A stretch of 64,000 nt of DNA from Tetragonia tetragonoides (lineage: Eukaryota; Streptophyta; Magnoliopsida; Caryophyllales; Aizoaceae): the NCBI GenBank assembly GCA_038025085.1, contig CM076148.1:2110501-2174500 (forward strand), read 5' to 3'. The notes below the pieces were generated by a model, which was not told where the DNA came from, did not search any database, and worked only from the letters and a program-made list of their open reading frames with translations. The position numbers and the translations under genes are program-made. Positions within the stretch are counted from its first letter, which is position 1. The number at the start of each line of letters is the position of its first letter. Shown here in pieces: positions 46,100 through 56,819 of this stretch.

Positions 46100-47340
46100 C
46101 CCATGTCCCACGTCCCAAGTCCCATGGGTGAAATCGAAGTTCGGGGAACTGAATGATCATCCCTAGGCACAAAAGGTCCTCTAGAATGACGATAGGCCCC
46201 CTGGAGAACTTTGGGCAAACACAGATTCCGGGCTCCGGAAAGCCGAAAATCAAAGGCTATAATTCACGTTTTTTGGGCTTCTCGGATGCCCTAGAACGAA
46301 GGTGTATATTTTCGCACCGCATCGCATGGGATACCCTTAGGGAACATAAGAGGCCCCCCAGGTCCATTATCGGGTCCCTGATAGGCTTGTAAGAGCGTTT
46401 TACCGGGATACCAATGTAAGGCCAAGAACACCTAAGGTATGGGTGATATCGAAGTTTGAGGATCTAGATGACCTTCCGGGGCACCGAGGGTCCTCTAGGG
46501 TCATGATAGACTCCTCTAGAGAGTTTGGCCAAAAATTGCACCTAAGCCCCTGGAAGCCGTAAACGAATGCTAATCCACAATTTTTGGGCATACGGGAGGC
46601 CCCGAAACAAAGGTGGATATTTCCACACCACATCGCACGGAACACCCTTTGAGACATGAGAGGCCCTCGGGATCGCTTATTCGGTCCCTAAAAGGCTTGG
46701 AATGACGTTTTTGCGGACACTGGTGTAAGAGTTGCGACACCAAAGACATAGGTGATATCAAAGTTCAGGAATTCGAATGATCCTCCCGTAGCAGTGAGGG
46801 CCCCTATGGTCATGATAGACCCCCGGGAAAATTTTGAGCAAAAATGACACCCGTGCCCGGAAAACCGAAAACGAAGGCTATAATCCACGTTTTTGGGGCT
46901 TTTGGGAGGCCCCAAAACGAAGGTGGATATTTTCGCACCACATCGCGCTGAACACCCCTAAGGGACATGAGAGGCCCTTGGGGTCGCTTATCGGATCCCT
47001 GATAGGCTTGGAAGAGCGTTTTACAGGATACTGGTGTTAGAGTTGGAACCTCAAAGGCATGGGTGATATCGAAGTTCGGGGATTCGGATGACCCTCCCGG
47101 GGCACCGAAGGTCCTCTAGGGTCATGATAGACCCTCTGGAGAAGTTTGGGCAAAAATGAACCCGAGCCCCGGGAGACCGAAAACGAAGGCTGTAATTCAC
47201 GTTTTTTGAGCTTCCGGTAGGCCCCGGAACGAAGATGAATATATTCTCACCACATCGTACAGGGCACCCCTAAGGGGATGAGAGACCCTTGAGGTAGGTT
47301 ATCGGGTCCTTGGTAGGCTTGAAGGGCCTCTTACTGGACA
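46100..47340. repeat. ~310-bp tandem repeat array, about 4 degenerate units
   Basis: Anchor words gatatcgaagtt (46134 variant, 46447, 46752 variant, 47064) and cgaaggtggatatttt (46297, 46606, 46916, 47230 variants) recur about every 306-313 bp. Same family as 32060-32560. CG-rich compared with the flanks. No coding region; the many overlapping open frames on both strands come from the repeat. Confidence 0.88.
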
Positions 47341-47583
47341 TTGGAGGCTAATCTATGATTTTTGGGTACCGAGCATGGCTCTCCATCACCACGTACTACC
47401 AAACCTACCCCCAAGCCCTCTCAACTATCATATTAAGGTCTCATACACGCAATTTTTAATGAAAATTAAATTAAATAGCTAAAATCTTTGAACAATAATA
47501 AAACAATATTATTCCTTAACTTAATAATATAGTTGAAAAGTTTGAGGTAAAACAGAACTTGTGGAAAATAATTCTCAAGAAAT

Positions 47584-47645
47584 TTGAACCCTGATCACAA
47601 GATTGTAAGGGTGGATCACTTACCACTTGAGCTCTCATCTAATCT
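47584..47645 (-). mobile_element. tRNA-like SINE head (probable)
   Basis: The minus strand has an A box-like AGCTCAAGTGGTAAG and, 35 bp later, a B box-like GGGTTCAAATTTC. This spacing is usual in plant SINEs. Ends and target duplication were not resolved. Confidence 0.45.
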
Positions 47646-49253
47646 CACCACTCGTTTTTATACTTACTTTTTAAGAAAAGGACAAATATATCCAAAAATA
47701 AAAGAAAGAAAAAAAAAAAAGAAAAAAAAGAAGAGAAGGGAGGTCGGTGTGATTGACTCCACCAAAATTTTTACGGGCCCATGTCGGACTCAAAGGGGTC
47801 TATGTTCGTCGGCCCAATTAAAATCCCCGGAAACATCCCAAGGTTAATTTTTTTTTCTTATTATAACAGTATTTTCGTGGTTTAATTGAAAAAACGCTGT
47901 TCAAATCCAATTGCAATCAAATTGTGTTCATCTAGTTCTAGCCTTCTAGGGTTCCATCTAATTTTAGGGCGGGGAAATTGACAGGGAAGAGAGAGAGAGA
48001 ATCAATCCATAAAATTCGCCCAGCAACAATGGTGTGCGACAAGTTCCCAAATTCTCTCTTTCCGCTCAATTTTGTTACCTTAGCTCTACAATTGCAAGGG
48101 TTTTCGTGATTATATATTGATAAAGCTGTAATCTTTTTTTAGAATTGAAATTCTGAATTGAATTTTTGCAGGTGAGAAGAAATTGGGGAAAGTGATAGTA
48201 CCTGACAAGTGGAAAGAAGGGGCTAGCAACACTAACGAGAGCGGTGGTCGTAAGATCAATGAGAACAAGCTCCATTCTAAGAAAAATAGGTGTGTTTTAT
48301 TTTATTTATTGATAATTTTTTTGCCTTTTTATTCTAATTGATGCTTGTTTGTGACTTTATGGTCTGAAGTTCATGAAATAATAATACCCTTAGTTGTGGT
48401 TTCTGAAAAGAATTATAGTCCCACTTGTACCAAATATGTTGAATTTGATTGTGTTCCACTTGTACATTAATCAGACTTGTTGTTGGGTTGCATTGAAGGG
48501 GTTCAGGGTTTTTTTGGTTTAAACATATACATAGATTTAGGAATTTCTTTTCTTATGTCTAGTTGAGACTTGAGAGTATAGAATTGTGATTTTCTGATGG
48601 GATGATGGAAGCTTAGCTATTCGTAGGAAGTTTCAGTTCCCAAATATTAGTTGATTTTCTCCCAATCAAAACATGCATCTCATATCCCAATTGTGTGCTT
48701 GTGCGTGCGTAGACCAACCCATAAACTTGTCAGATATTAGCACCCCTGAAATACATTTTATAGAACAATTGATTATTTTACCGAGTTACAAGCAAGACAA
48801 TCAGGGGATGCTAATTTGGTTTAACCTTGCCAAATATGCTCGAACTTAAGTCAAGCATAGGATGTACTAATTAGTAGTTTAAACCCCTGCCAATAAATGT
48901 TCGAACTTAGGTCAAGCATAAGATTTCTCAAATAATTCGATTCTGGAGCATCATATATCTAGAAAAACCGGCCTTCATCATACATCTACCCAGAGTAGCT
49001 ATATACAAAGCCTACTGCAAAAGCATTTTGGGAAGCCAAAATTGCAACCAACTCTCTGATGACCAACCTGAGTTCTGTTGTTAAGATATCTGCTATGAGT
49101 TTATGTAATGAGGGGCAGCAAGTTAATGAGTGTGCTCTCCCTCACAAATATGGATTTGTTGACCTGTGCTATGACTGTATTTGAAGTACAATTAATAGCT
49201 CTCAACAACATCCATTAGAAAATAAATCTTCACCTCTAGAACATTCCTGGTTC

Positions 49254-49445
49254 CTCACCTTTAACAATGTTCCTGACTTGTCTAAAGAAGCCTGCAGGAT
49301 GTCCATGTGCTCCTCGTGCTTTCTCATCAGCTAGGTGTTTTATAGCAGCTTCAATCATGAATCCACCTCCTGGGGACGAGTAGCCTTGATTCTCTTCTTT
49401 GATCAGCCTAAGGAAGCCTAAAGTAGCAGTTGTTACTGCTGTAAA
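49254..49445 (-). other. Coding-like fragment of unknown family
   Basis: A 64-codon open stretch on the minus strand with strong protein-like composition (LGFLRLIKEENQGYSSPGGG, then GHPAGFFRQVRNIVKGEEPG) ending in TAG. It lies in the CRIPT intron right beside the ycf2 insert. Family not recognised. Confidence 0.35.
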
Positions 49446-49485
49446 TTTAAGTTGACCGAAACTACTCTTGCTTCTATGTCACCAA

Positions 49486-49775
49486 GAACATTTGATAAAA
49501 CTCTCTGACCCCGAATTTGGAGTATACTACTTTTAGGAAATTCACAGAGCTCAACAAGCAATCGATATTTCATGATCGAGCCTATAGTACTCTTTGTAGT
49601 AGTGGTCCTTATATATCGTATTAACAATTGAAATATGGTCGAAAGGAGAAAAAAAAATCCGTATTTGATAGGGCCTTTTTCTATACCTAAGAATTACATT
49701 GGACACAAAAATGATACATTGGAAAAATCCTTTGGGTCTTCCAATATCAATAGCTGATTGTTTCGCTTCTCTATC
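49486..49775 (+). other. ycf2: Nuclear plastid DNA insert (NUPT): ycf2 fragment
   Basis: With frame changes, the plus strand reads [19 protein letters not shown] and [14 protein letters not shown], then a stop, NMVERRK, LIGPF and [14 protein letters not shown], which is the plastid Ycf2 protein sequence. At least one base deletion and several stops are present, so it is an old, non-functional transfer. The left edge may extend to about 49440; the right edge is near 49775. Confidence 0.85.
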
Positions 49776-50332
49776 TTGCAATAATAGTGACCCTGCAGCA
49801 GAACCCTTCCGAGACTTCTAGAGTAGGCTGAATTCTTCCTTTGTAGAAGCAAGATTAATCAAATTATCCTCTGGAAGATTATAGATTCTATTGGTTTTGT
49901 TCTGAACACATCAAGGCCTTAAGTTTAGTTTACAAACATGTTTAGCGTCATGGTCTCTAGAATCCATACGTTTTTCAACAGCTGCCTTCTCTTAGTTCTT
50001 TATCCCATTAGGTTTAAACTCCCTATGTTTTGCTATAACTTTGTGTCATATGTATATATTTTGGCAAGTTAGGGACAGGAATGCATGAGTAAAATAACCG
50101 ACCTCTTATCTTCGTATGAGATCCTTCAGTTTCTGTTACAAAGCTATCTAGTGCAATTGCCAAAATGACCTTTCTTTGGGACGCCAGGGTTTGTAAATTA
50201 TCTAGATCTGAGAACCTGTTATGAATTATTATCACTTGCCTCATATACTTCTTGTCATGCAAGATTGCAGATGTTACTTCACAATGTTATGGCAAGTATT
50301 GTCATACATGTGCATATAGTAAAGGTAGTTTA

Positions 50333-50334
<2 letters not shown>

Positions 50335-50375
<41 letters not shown>
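50335..50375. repeat. (CT)n microsatellite
   Basis: About 20 uninterrupted CT units, 11 bp after the end of the recognisable CRIPT exon. Confidence 0.95.
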
Positions 50376-50378
<3 letters not shown>

Positions 50379-51099
50379 CAGCATAACTTTTGCGTGCATT
50401 TAAGTTTTTACGTCATAGACTCCATTAGCTTACATATTATGGTTCATTGTCTCAAGATTCTGAATTGCTTTGTATTTTCCAGGTGTATGTGCGATGTATG
50501 GTAAACAAGTGCTGGACACAAAGCTCTACAAGCAAAGCAATGTTTGATGCAAGTATGGTCGACATTGATTATCTGACTGAAGAAGATTAGTGACTGTTCG
50601 CTCATCCTTTGTTTGACTGGGGTCGGTGATACGGAGCGCATCTTTGTTGTACCTGTATTTTAACTAATTTCCCCTATGGAGCTGATCTCAGATATTTGGA
50701 TATGCATGTTTGATGTCCTGTACACATGAAAAAAGTTCTGATAATGCAATGTGCATATGAAGCTTGTTATACCTACTCCAATTGTTCCTGCATTTATTTT
50801 TGTATGCTTTGTGTATATATTATCAGTCCCGTTAAATATCTTCCAGCATGCTAATGATGCGGTTTGCGCAAAGCCCGCTGCATAGATGTTTTCCATTTAT
50901 GATCAGTTATCTTTCTAAAATTAGTATAGTTGAGATTATTTTACATAGTCAACCAAGAGTTGGAATTCTTTTGACTTTTTAGTCAATTTTTCCATAAATG
51001 AAAGTAAATGGTGTTTCAATAACTGAAATCTTTTGTAGCACTCAGGTGGTATTTAAGAGCCTAAGAACTGTGACTCATGTTTCAAAAAGGAGTGAGCCA

Positions 51100-51180
51100 G
51101 TTAGAGATGGCACTTGGCACGGGTAGCACGAGGCACGGCACGACCGAGTACGCTTTTGGCACGGCACAGCACGGGCACGA
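51100..51180. repeat. gcacggcacg-rich patch
   Basis: A short CG-rich run of cacgg/gcacg words in AT-rich surroundings, directly before the DUF594 fragment. It resembles the subterminal repeats of non-autonomous DNA transposons. Confidence 0.45.
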
Positions 51181-51486
51181 ATGACTGGAGCTACCAAGGA
51201 GATAAAACTTCAAAAATTGATGGGAGTAAGAGAGGAGGATCCCTGCGGTAGCACAGCGCTAAAACAGGGTGGGTTACTGGCTCAGAATCTTATGAATCAA
51301 GTACAAGATGAAGCCCGGAAATGGAAGGTGTTAGCTGATTTCTGGGCCGAGCTGATCTTGTTCGTGGCCCCTTCAGACAAGGCAAAGGCCCATGCAGAGC
51401 ACCTCGCATGTGGTGGAGAATTCATTACACACCTGTGGGCTTTACTTACTCATGCTAGGTTCGTGACGGCTAGCTCTAATTCGTGA
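51181..51486 (+). pseudogene. C-terminal fragment of a DUF594 protein
   Basis: The 101-codon frame contains STALKQGGLLAQNLM, WKVLADFWAELILFVAPS and AHAEHLACGGEFITHLWALL, the C-terminal signature of plant DUF4220/DUF594 proteins. The N-terminal membrane part is absent, and upstream is the gcacggcacg patch. The same family has a gene at 56820-64000. A 20-bp tandem duplication (ttcgtgacggctagctctaa) overlaps the end. Confidence 0.75.
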
Positions 51487-51889
51487 CGGCTAGCTCTAAT
51501 TAGACATCTGTGCTAAGGCGTATGAATGCATGTGTCTTGTTGATTCCTGACTGTTATTGCATGTACGTTGTACTAGACATTTTTCTATTCTATAGTATCA
51601 TGTCACATTTCATTAGCGTTCTCCTTTATTCTGTCTCGCTTTCGAAGTTCGTTTGGAGAAGTTTATTTGATGGTTGAGTTATTTTTTCTCTTATGTCCTT
51701 GAAGTTAGTTTATTTTCTGAAGTGCAGTAAAAGAACACTTCCAAAGCGGGATGCTGTATCATCTACATTGATGAAACCTTTCTGGACCAACTGTATAACT
51801 GCAGTACATATAACATACTTCATAGTGACCAGCTTTTAGTATTAGTAGTATTTCAGCATTCATCATTCTCTGATCTTTATAGATACACT

Positions 51890-54050
51890 AGTTTTAACTC
51901 CGTGCTTCGTACGGACTCGTTAATGTCTCTCGAAAATGAAGATAACTTCCTAATATATCATATCTGTTTTATATCTCACACCTAATTCTACATTGACTAT
52001 TTTAATTTTTTTTGCATGAAATATCTTTTTAGATCGATCTAAATCTAAAATAGAATGAATGTAAAAGGATTCATTTATGAACATGAGGCCTACCTCAAAA
52101 TTCCAAAACGAAAAAGAAACATCAATTTAATGAAATAAGATTTATAATTTTTAGAGTTATGCAACTAAAAATATATTTTTTTAAGTTTGAAATAATATGA
52201 AAATAAATCATATAATAAAGCCGAATAATGATGATTATGTGGGACTTGAATGATGTTTATTAAGCTATATGTGGCAAAATTGTGCACGTGTAGCGTCTAA
52301 CATGTTATTTTCACACGAACATTCCCTCTTATATGACATCTACATGTTATCACCGCACTCAAAAGATCCAACTTGTATAAGATATACATATCTCATTTTA
52401 AAGTTTTTTTACAAATTCAATCAATTGAACTAAGATTTATAAATTTTTAACTTACATAACTAAATTATTTTATTTTGTAATATAACAATATACTTATATA
52501 TAAATAATGTAATAAATCCAACTTATGATAACGCATTTATGGGTGTCACTTGGATAATGAGTTGTTAGGTTATGTGGTAAGTTTTGCTTCTGTTGCGACT
52601 TATGTGTTATCGTCACACGAATTTGGGCCTCTATGTGGCGTCCTACGCGTGTCGTGCCCTGAATTGAACTTGGCTGATCATTTGGGACTTGGATGATATT
52701 TGTTAAGTTATGTGGCAAAGATGTGCCAATGTAGCGTCTACGTGTCATTTCACACGAACATTCCCTCTTATGTGACGTCTACATGTTATCACCGCACCCA
52801 AATGACCCAATTTGTATATAACATATCTCATTTTAAACTTTTTACAAATCCAATCCATTGAAGTAGGATTTATAATTTTCTAACTTAGCTAACTAAAGTT
52901 ATTTTATTTTGTGAGACATTAATAGGTGACACTTGGATGATGATAAATTGTTAGGTTATGTGGCAAGCTTTGCTTTCATGGCGAACTTTGGGCCTCTACG
53001 TGGTGTCCCACGTGTCATGCCCACACAAATTTTAGCGCTTATGTGGCATCCCACGTGGCGTGCCCACATGAAATCGACTCACTTTGATATCACCACTCGA
53101 GTTAGGACCCAATTTTAGTGTAATACTCAATTAATGTATTACAAATATGGTTATTCTACATATTTTATCCTTAACCTCTATAAAACTTTTCCTGAAAGAT
53201 GTCAAATTTGATAAGCTTATATATAGGACATATACATCTAATTTTGAAGTATTTTTCATTTCCAATGCAATGACGTAAAACTTTGATTTTTTACAATTGC
53301 GTAACCAAAGTTATTTTATCTTCTAATTTGAAACAAATAGGCTAATTAATAATAAATATACATGTTATATTTAATTACTATATTAATGTTATGAATAAAG
53401 GTGATTTATTAGTTGCACTTGTACGACTTGCTTATGTGGCCACTTACGTGGCGCTTAGGTGTCAACACCACATGAAATTGGGTTTCTAAGGTAGTGGCCT
53501 ACATGGTGTGTCCACACAGAATTGACTCAATTTTATGTAGTTTGAAATAATATACTAATAAATATATGATAATGTGGAGTAATAATGATTCTGGGAAAGC
53601 TCAATGATAATTTGTTTGGCTATGTGGAAAATTGTGCATATATGTCATGGTCACATGAACATTCTCTCTTATGTGGTGTCTTACGTGTAATCAGCGCATG
53701 AAGAAAACAAACTTTTATAGGACATATATATCTCATTTGGAAGTATTTTTCAAATCCAATCCAATGGAGTAAGATTCAATTTTTTTTGAGTTATGTAACT
53801 AAAGTTATTTTATTTTTTAATTTGAGAATATGATAATAAATATGTAATTAAATCAAACAATGATTAGTCATTAATGGCGGATGATGTGTTATACTATGTG
53901 ACGTGCATGTGCTTACGTGTCATCACCATATAAAATAGCTGCTTGTGTGGCATTACACGTGTCGTCCTCACATGATTAAGGCCTCTACGTGACGTCCCAC
54001 GTGTCGTGGCCACATGAAATAAACTCACTTTTACATATATATATGATTTG
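51890..54050. repeat. Degenerate ~440-bp repeats rich in ACGTG words
   Basis: Blocks at 52240-52480 and 52680-52920 match over most of their length (phrases cacacgaacattccctctta and ctacatgttatcaccgcac, about 441 bp apart). More diverged blocks are at 53200-53340 and 53590-53830. Words gtggcgtcccacgtgtcgtg recur at 52630, 53000, 53050 and 53990. No coding capacity. Confidence 0.7.
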
Positions 54051-56819
54051 AGCAAATTTGTTTATCTCAATATTGTAATGTAATGAGTGTAAAAACTAAC
54101 TCAGGCAAATGCTGATCAGCTATCATGAGAAAGTGCTCTTATATTGAATGTGGTTTTACTTTTATGTATGTACTAACTAAAGCCTAATCTCCTAGTTTTG
54201 TACCAGGATCTGAACACTGACTGACTTAATCAACTTACAGTGATACAGTCTTGCACTCATAAGAGTGTAACTGAGCTGCGCAAACTCCACCTGAAAGAGT
54301 ATCTGACATTTATCCATACTTGTGGAGGCTAAATTAAAGGAAAAAAGGGGTCATACTCCTGCAGATCCCCTATTTGTGAATCTTAAAGGTTCCAAAGCTT
54401 AACCTTATGATCTGGAGCAGTATATGATTTTGCTCGTGTAGCTCTTTTGTGTCAATTAACAAAAAAATTGGTAATTATTCAAAAAAGGGTTATTAATAAA
54501 TTGTTCCTTGCACAAATGGGCAGTTATATTATACTGTAATACTCTTCCCTCTAGAACTGCAGGGAATCTCAGCTGTTTTAGCTCTAACACATGTCAGAAA
54601 AAAAAGTTATTTCTCAATTCCTCCTTCTAGAAAGTTCCGGCAAGTTTTTTATGAGGATTTACTAGAAGTTACTCTCGAGAGGAGAGTCTCCTAATTCCTT
54701 CCTAAATCACATACTCTAACCTTACAAGAAAAAAAAGGCGAAATGAACGGGCAAGTAGAGAAGAACAACTAACACAAAATACTTTTCGTTTTAGTTATTT
54801 TTTTTCACACTAAGGGTATCTACCATCGGCCACAGTGACTATTTCCCGCGCCGGCTTGTAGGCTCTTCAAAAGGTGGGGAGGTTGGGCCAAGCGGGATTT
54901 AAGGCTACTCTATATGCTCGGTGCGAGATGATGCGTTAGCAAAACTGAAGGTTTTAGCTCGTTTTCAAACAATGGATGTTTTGATAATATTTTGTTTGTT
55001 TTTTTGATTATAGAGATTGAAAACGAAGTAAAATGAAACGAAAAATAAGAAGAGGGAGGATAGATAGCACCACCACCAGGACTATAAAGGATTTAACCAC
55101 CAAGTCAAGGCTAAAGGATACTACTTGTTTCACCAAATATCCCAAAGGACATTATAAAGAACAACAAGGTTTGAAAGCAAAAGGCAGCAGCCATTTCATA
55201 TTTTCATTCATCATAATCTGTCCATTACATCAGCTGTGCTTACATATTTATAGGGGTTATAAATGTGCCCTAATAACCTAAGAATACTCTAGATAGGGTG
55301 AGCTGTCCAAGAGTAGTGCCCAAGCAAAATGAAACTTCAGTATTTTGCCCAGAAATGAGCCAAATACGTGCAGTACAATTTGGAGCGCATTTCCTTCCAT
55401 TTCGGACCACTTGACAGCTGTTGCTTGTCCTTGCATAAGGACAAACGTGGGTGAGCTGTAAGAAGCCTCATTCTTCATCCTTACCTGCCCCATGTGCTCT
55501 TAGGCGTGCCTTACTCAGCAACTACTTAGGGAATTCAAATAACAACTAATTACATTTGTTAATTATGGTAATTACATGCAGGGTGCACTATAACTAACAC
55601 TAATCACAAATGCTTATTTGTACGGATTAATCTTGTACGGACATAATCAGGTTAATGCCATTGAAAGGACATTAGGCCCCTAGGACCATTAATGAAGGCA
55701 CCATGTACTAAAAGAGTGCCATAGAACATGATAAAATCATTGATGGACCAAGAACAAATCGTATGGCACTTAATTGAAGAGAGGAGCTTGATGCCAACGC
55801 ATCACGAGATTTGAACCCTCGACCTTGGTTAAATGGATGAGTCCTACCACTCAATCACACCCCCTTAATTTTTCTTTCCAATATTATTATTCATTTAATT
55901 CTGTTCAGTATTAATTGGTGAAATGAACATTATAAGTAATACTCCATCCGTTTTATGAAGATGTTTATATTTGTTTTTTCACGGTCTCCAATACACCACA
56001 TTGATCATAGATAATTGTAAATATATGCATATATAAATTATAAAATTATGCTTTTTCAAAAAATTCTTTAAAATGAATCTAAGAAAAGCAGTTTTACATT
56101 ATAAATCTTTGTATTTTTTCAATAATTTATGGTCAAAGTTTGTAAACTTTGACCTTGAAAAATAAAGTGTAAACATTTTGGTGATACAGAGGGAGTATTA
56201 TTTACCCGAACAAGTGTTATTAGTAATAAACAAGAATTTAGCACCGATCAAATCAAGGTGAACAAGGGTGTATCTGTTGTTTCCCACCGAACCAAACTGA
56301 AAGCAAAAAGTACGTCACTGAGTTGAACACTACTAAACTGAACTAAACTACTCCTAGTAAATAAGTGAAAAAAAGAAGGCATCCTAATTATTGAAACTAA
56401 AGCTCGGGTTGCAAGTTGCAAGTTGCAAGTTGCAAAATCATATTCTAGTGTGGAATACAATGGTCTGGTCTGGCGGCCTAAGTCAGTAACAGGAGCAAAT
56501 TGGCAATGTTTGATCAAACAGTCTAGCCATGGCTAGAGGACAAGAAAGGAACAATCACAGACGTTGCTTATCAGCAGCCATGACAAATGACTGGTTGTTG
56601 TTCACCTATTATCTTGGAAAGTGGTCAGAGTTCAGATTTACAACCTGTTTAGTACACAGATTACACAGCTAGTTTATGCTCCAGTTGCCCCTTATATTAT
56701 CACTTCCCAATTCTTTACCTCTCATCTTGACACTTATCTGTCAAACTCTAGTTCGTACATAGATTGCTTCAGGGAGTTTCTTCCCGGCCTGAACTAAAAC
56801 AATCGACCACCAAAATTCG
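54051..56819. other. Intergenic with LTR-like and SINE-like debris
   Basis: No gene recognised. 55000-55500 has LTR-like features on the minus strand (TATA-like cctataaatatgtaagc, then a leader-like AT-rich stretch), but ends were not found. 56408-56436 is a caagttg tandem repeat (about 4 units). Confidence 0.4.
55800..55866 (-). mobile_element. tRNA-like SINE head (probable)
   Basis: The minus strand reads GGGTGTGATTGAGTGGTAGG (A box-like) then AGGTCGAGGGTTCAAATCTC (B box-like) about 30 bp later. Body and tail would extend toward 55660. Not a tRNA: there is no anticodon or acceptor pairing. Confidence 0.45.

Larger units (their letters stand above)
48029..50547 (+). pseudogene. CRIPT: CRIPT-like (cysteine-rich PDZ-binding) zinc protein, probable pseudogene
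   Basis: Recognisable parts: ATG at 48029 reading MVCDK; exon 48172-48289 (EKKLGKVIVPDKWKEGAS ... GGRKINENKLHSKKN); a piece ending at 50324 (GKYCHTCAYSK); and the last exon 50483-50547 (VCAMYGKQVLDTKLYKQSNV, stop). CRIPT binds zinc through CxxC pairs and is linked to the minor spliceosome in other eukaryotes. Problems: no GT donor gives the right frame after MVCDK, the exon that should carry TKC..C and the QVHQ segment is not found between 48290 and 50280, and the last exon has Tyr in place of the second Cys of CAMCG. So it looks like a dead or misassembled copy. The middle intron is large (about 2 kb) and carries a plastid DNA insert. Confidence 0.75.

Noticed and set aside
46038..47040. Many overlapping frames on both strands
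   Set aside because: Produced by the ~310-bp repeat; each unit gives the same frames and none matches a protein family.
55800..55866. A tRNA gene
   Set aside because: A and B box-like words but no acceptor stem, anticodon stem or T-stem pairing; a SINE head is more likely.
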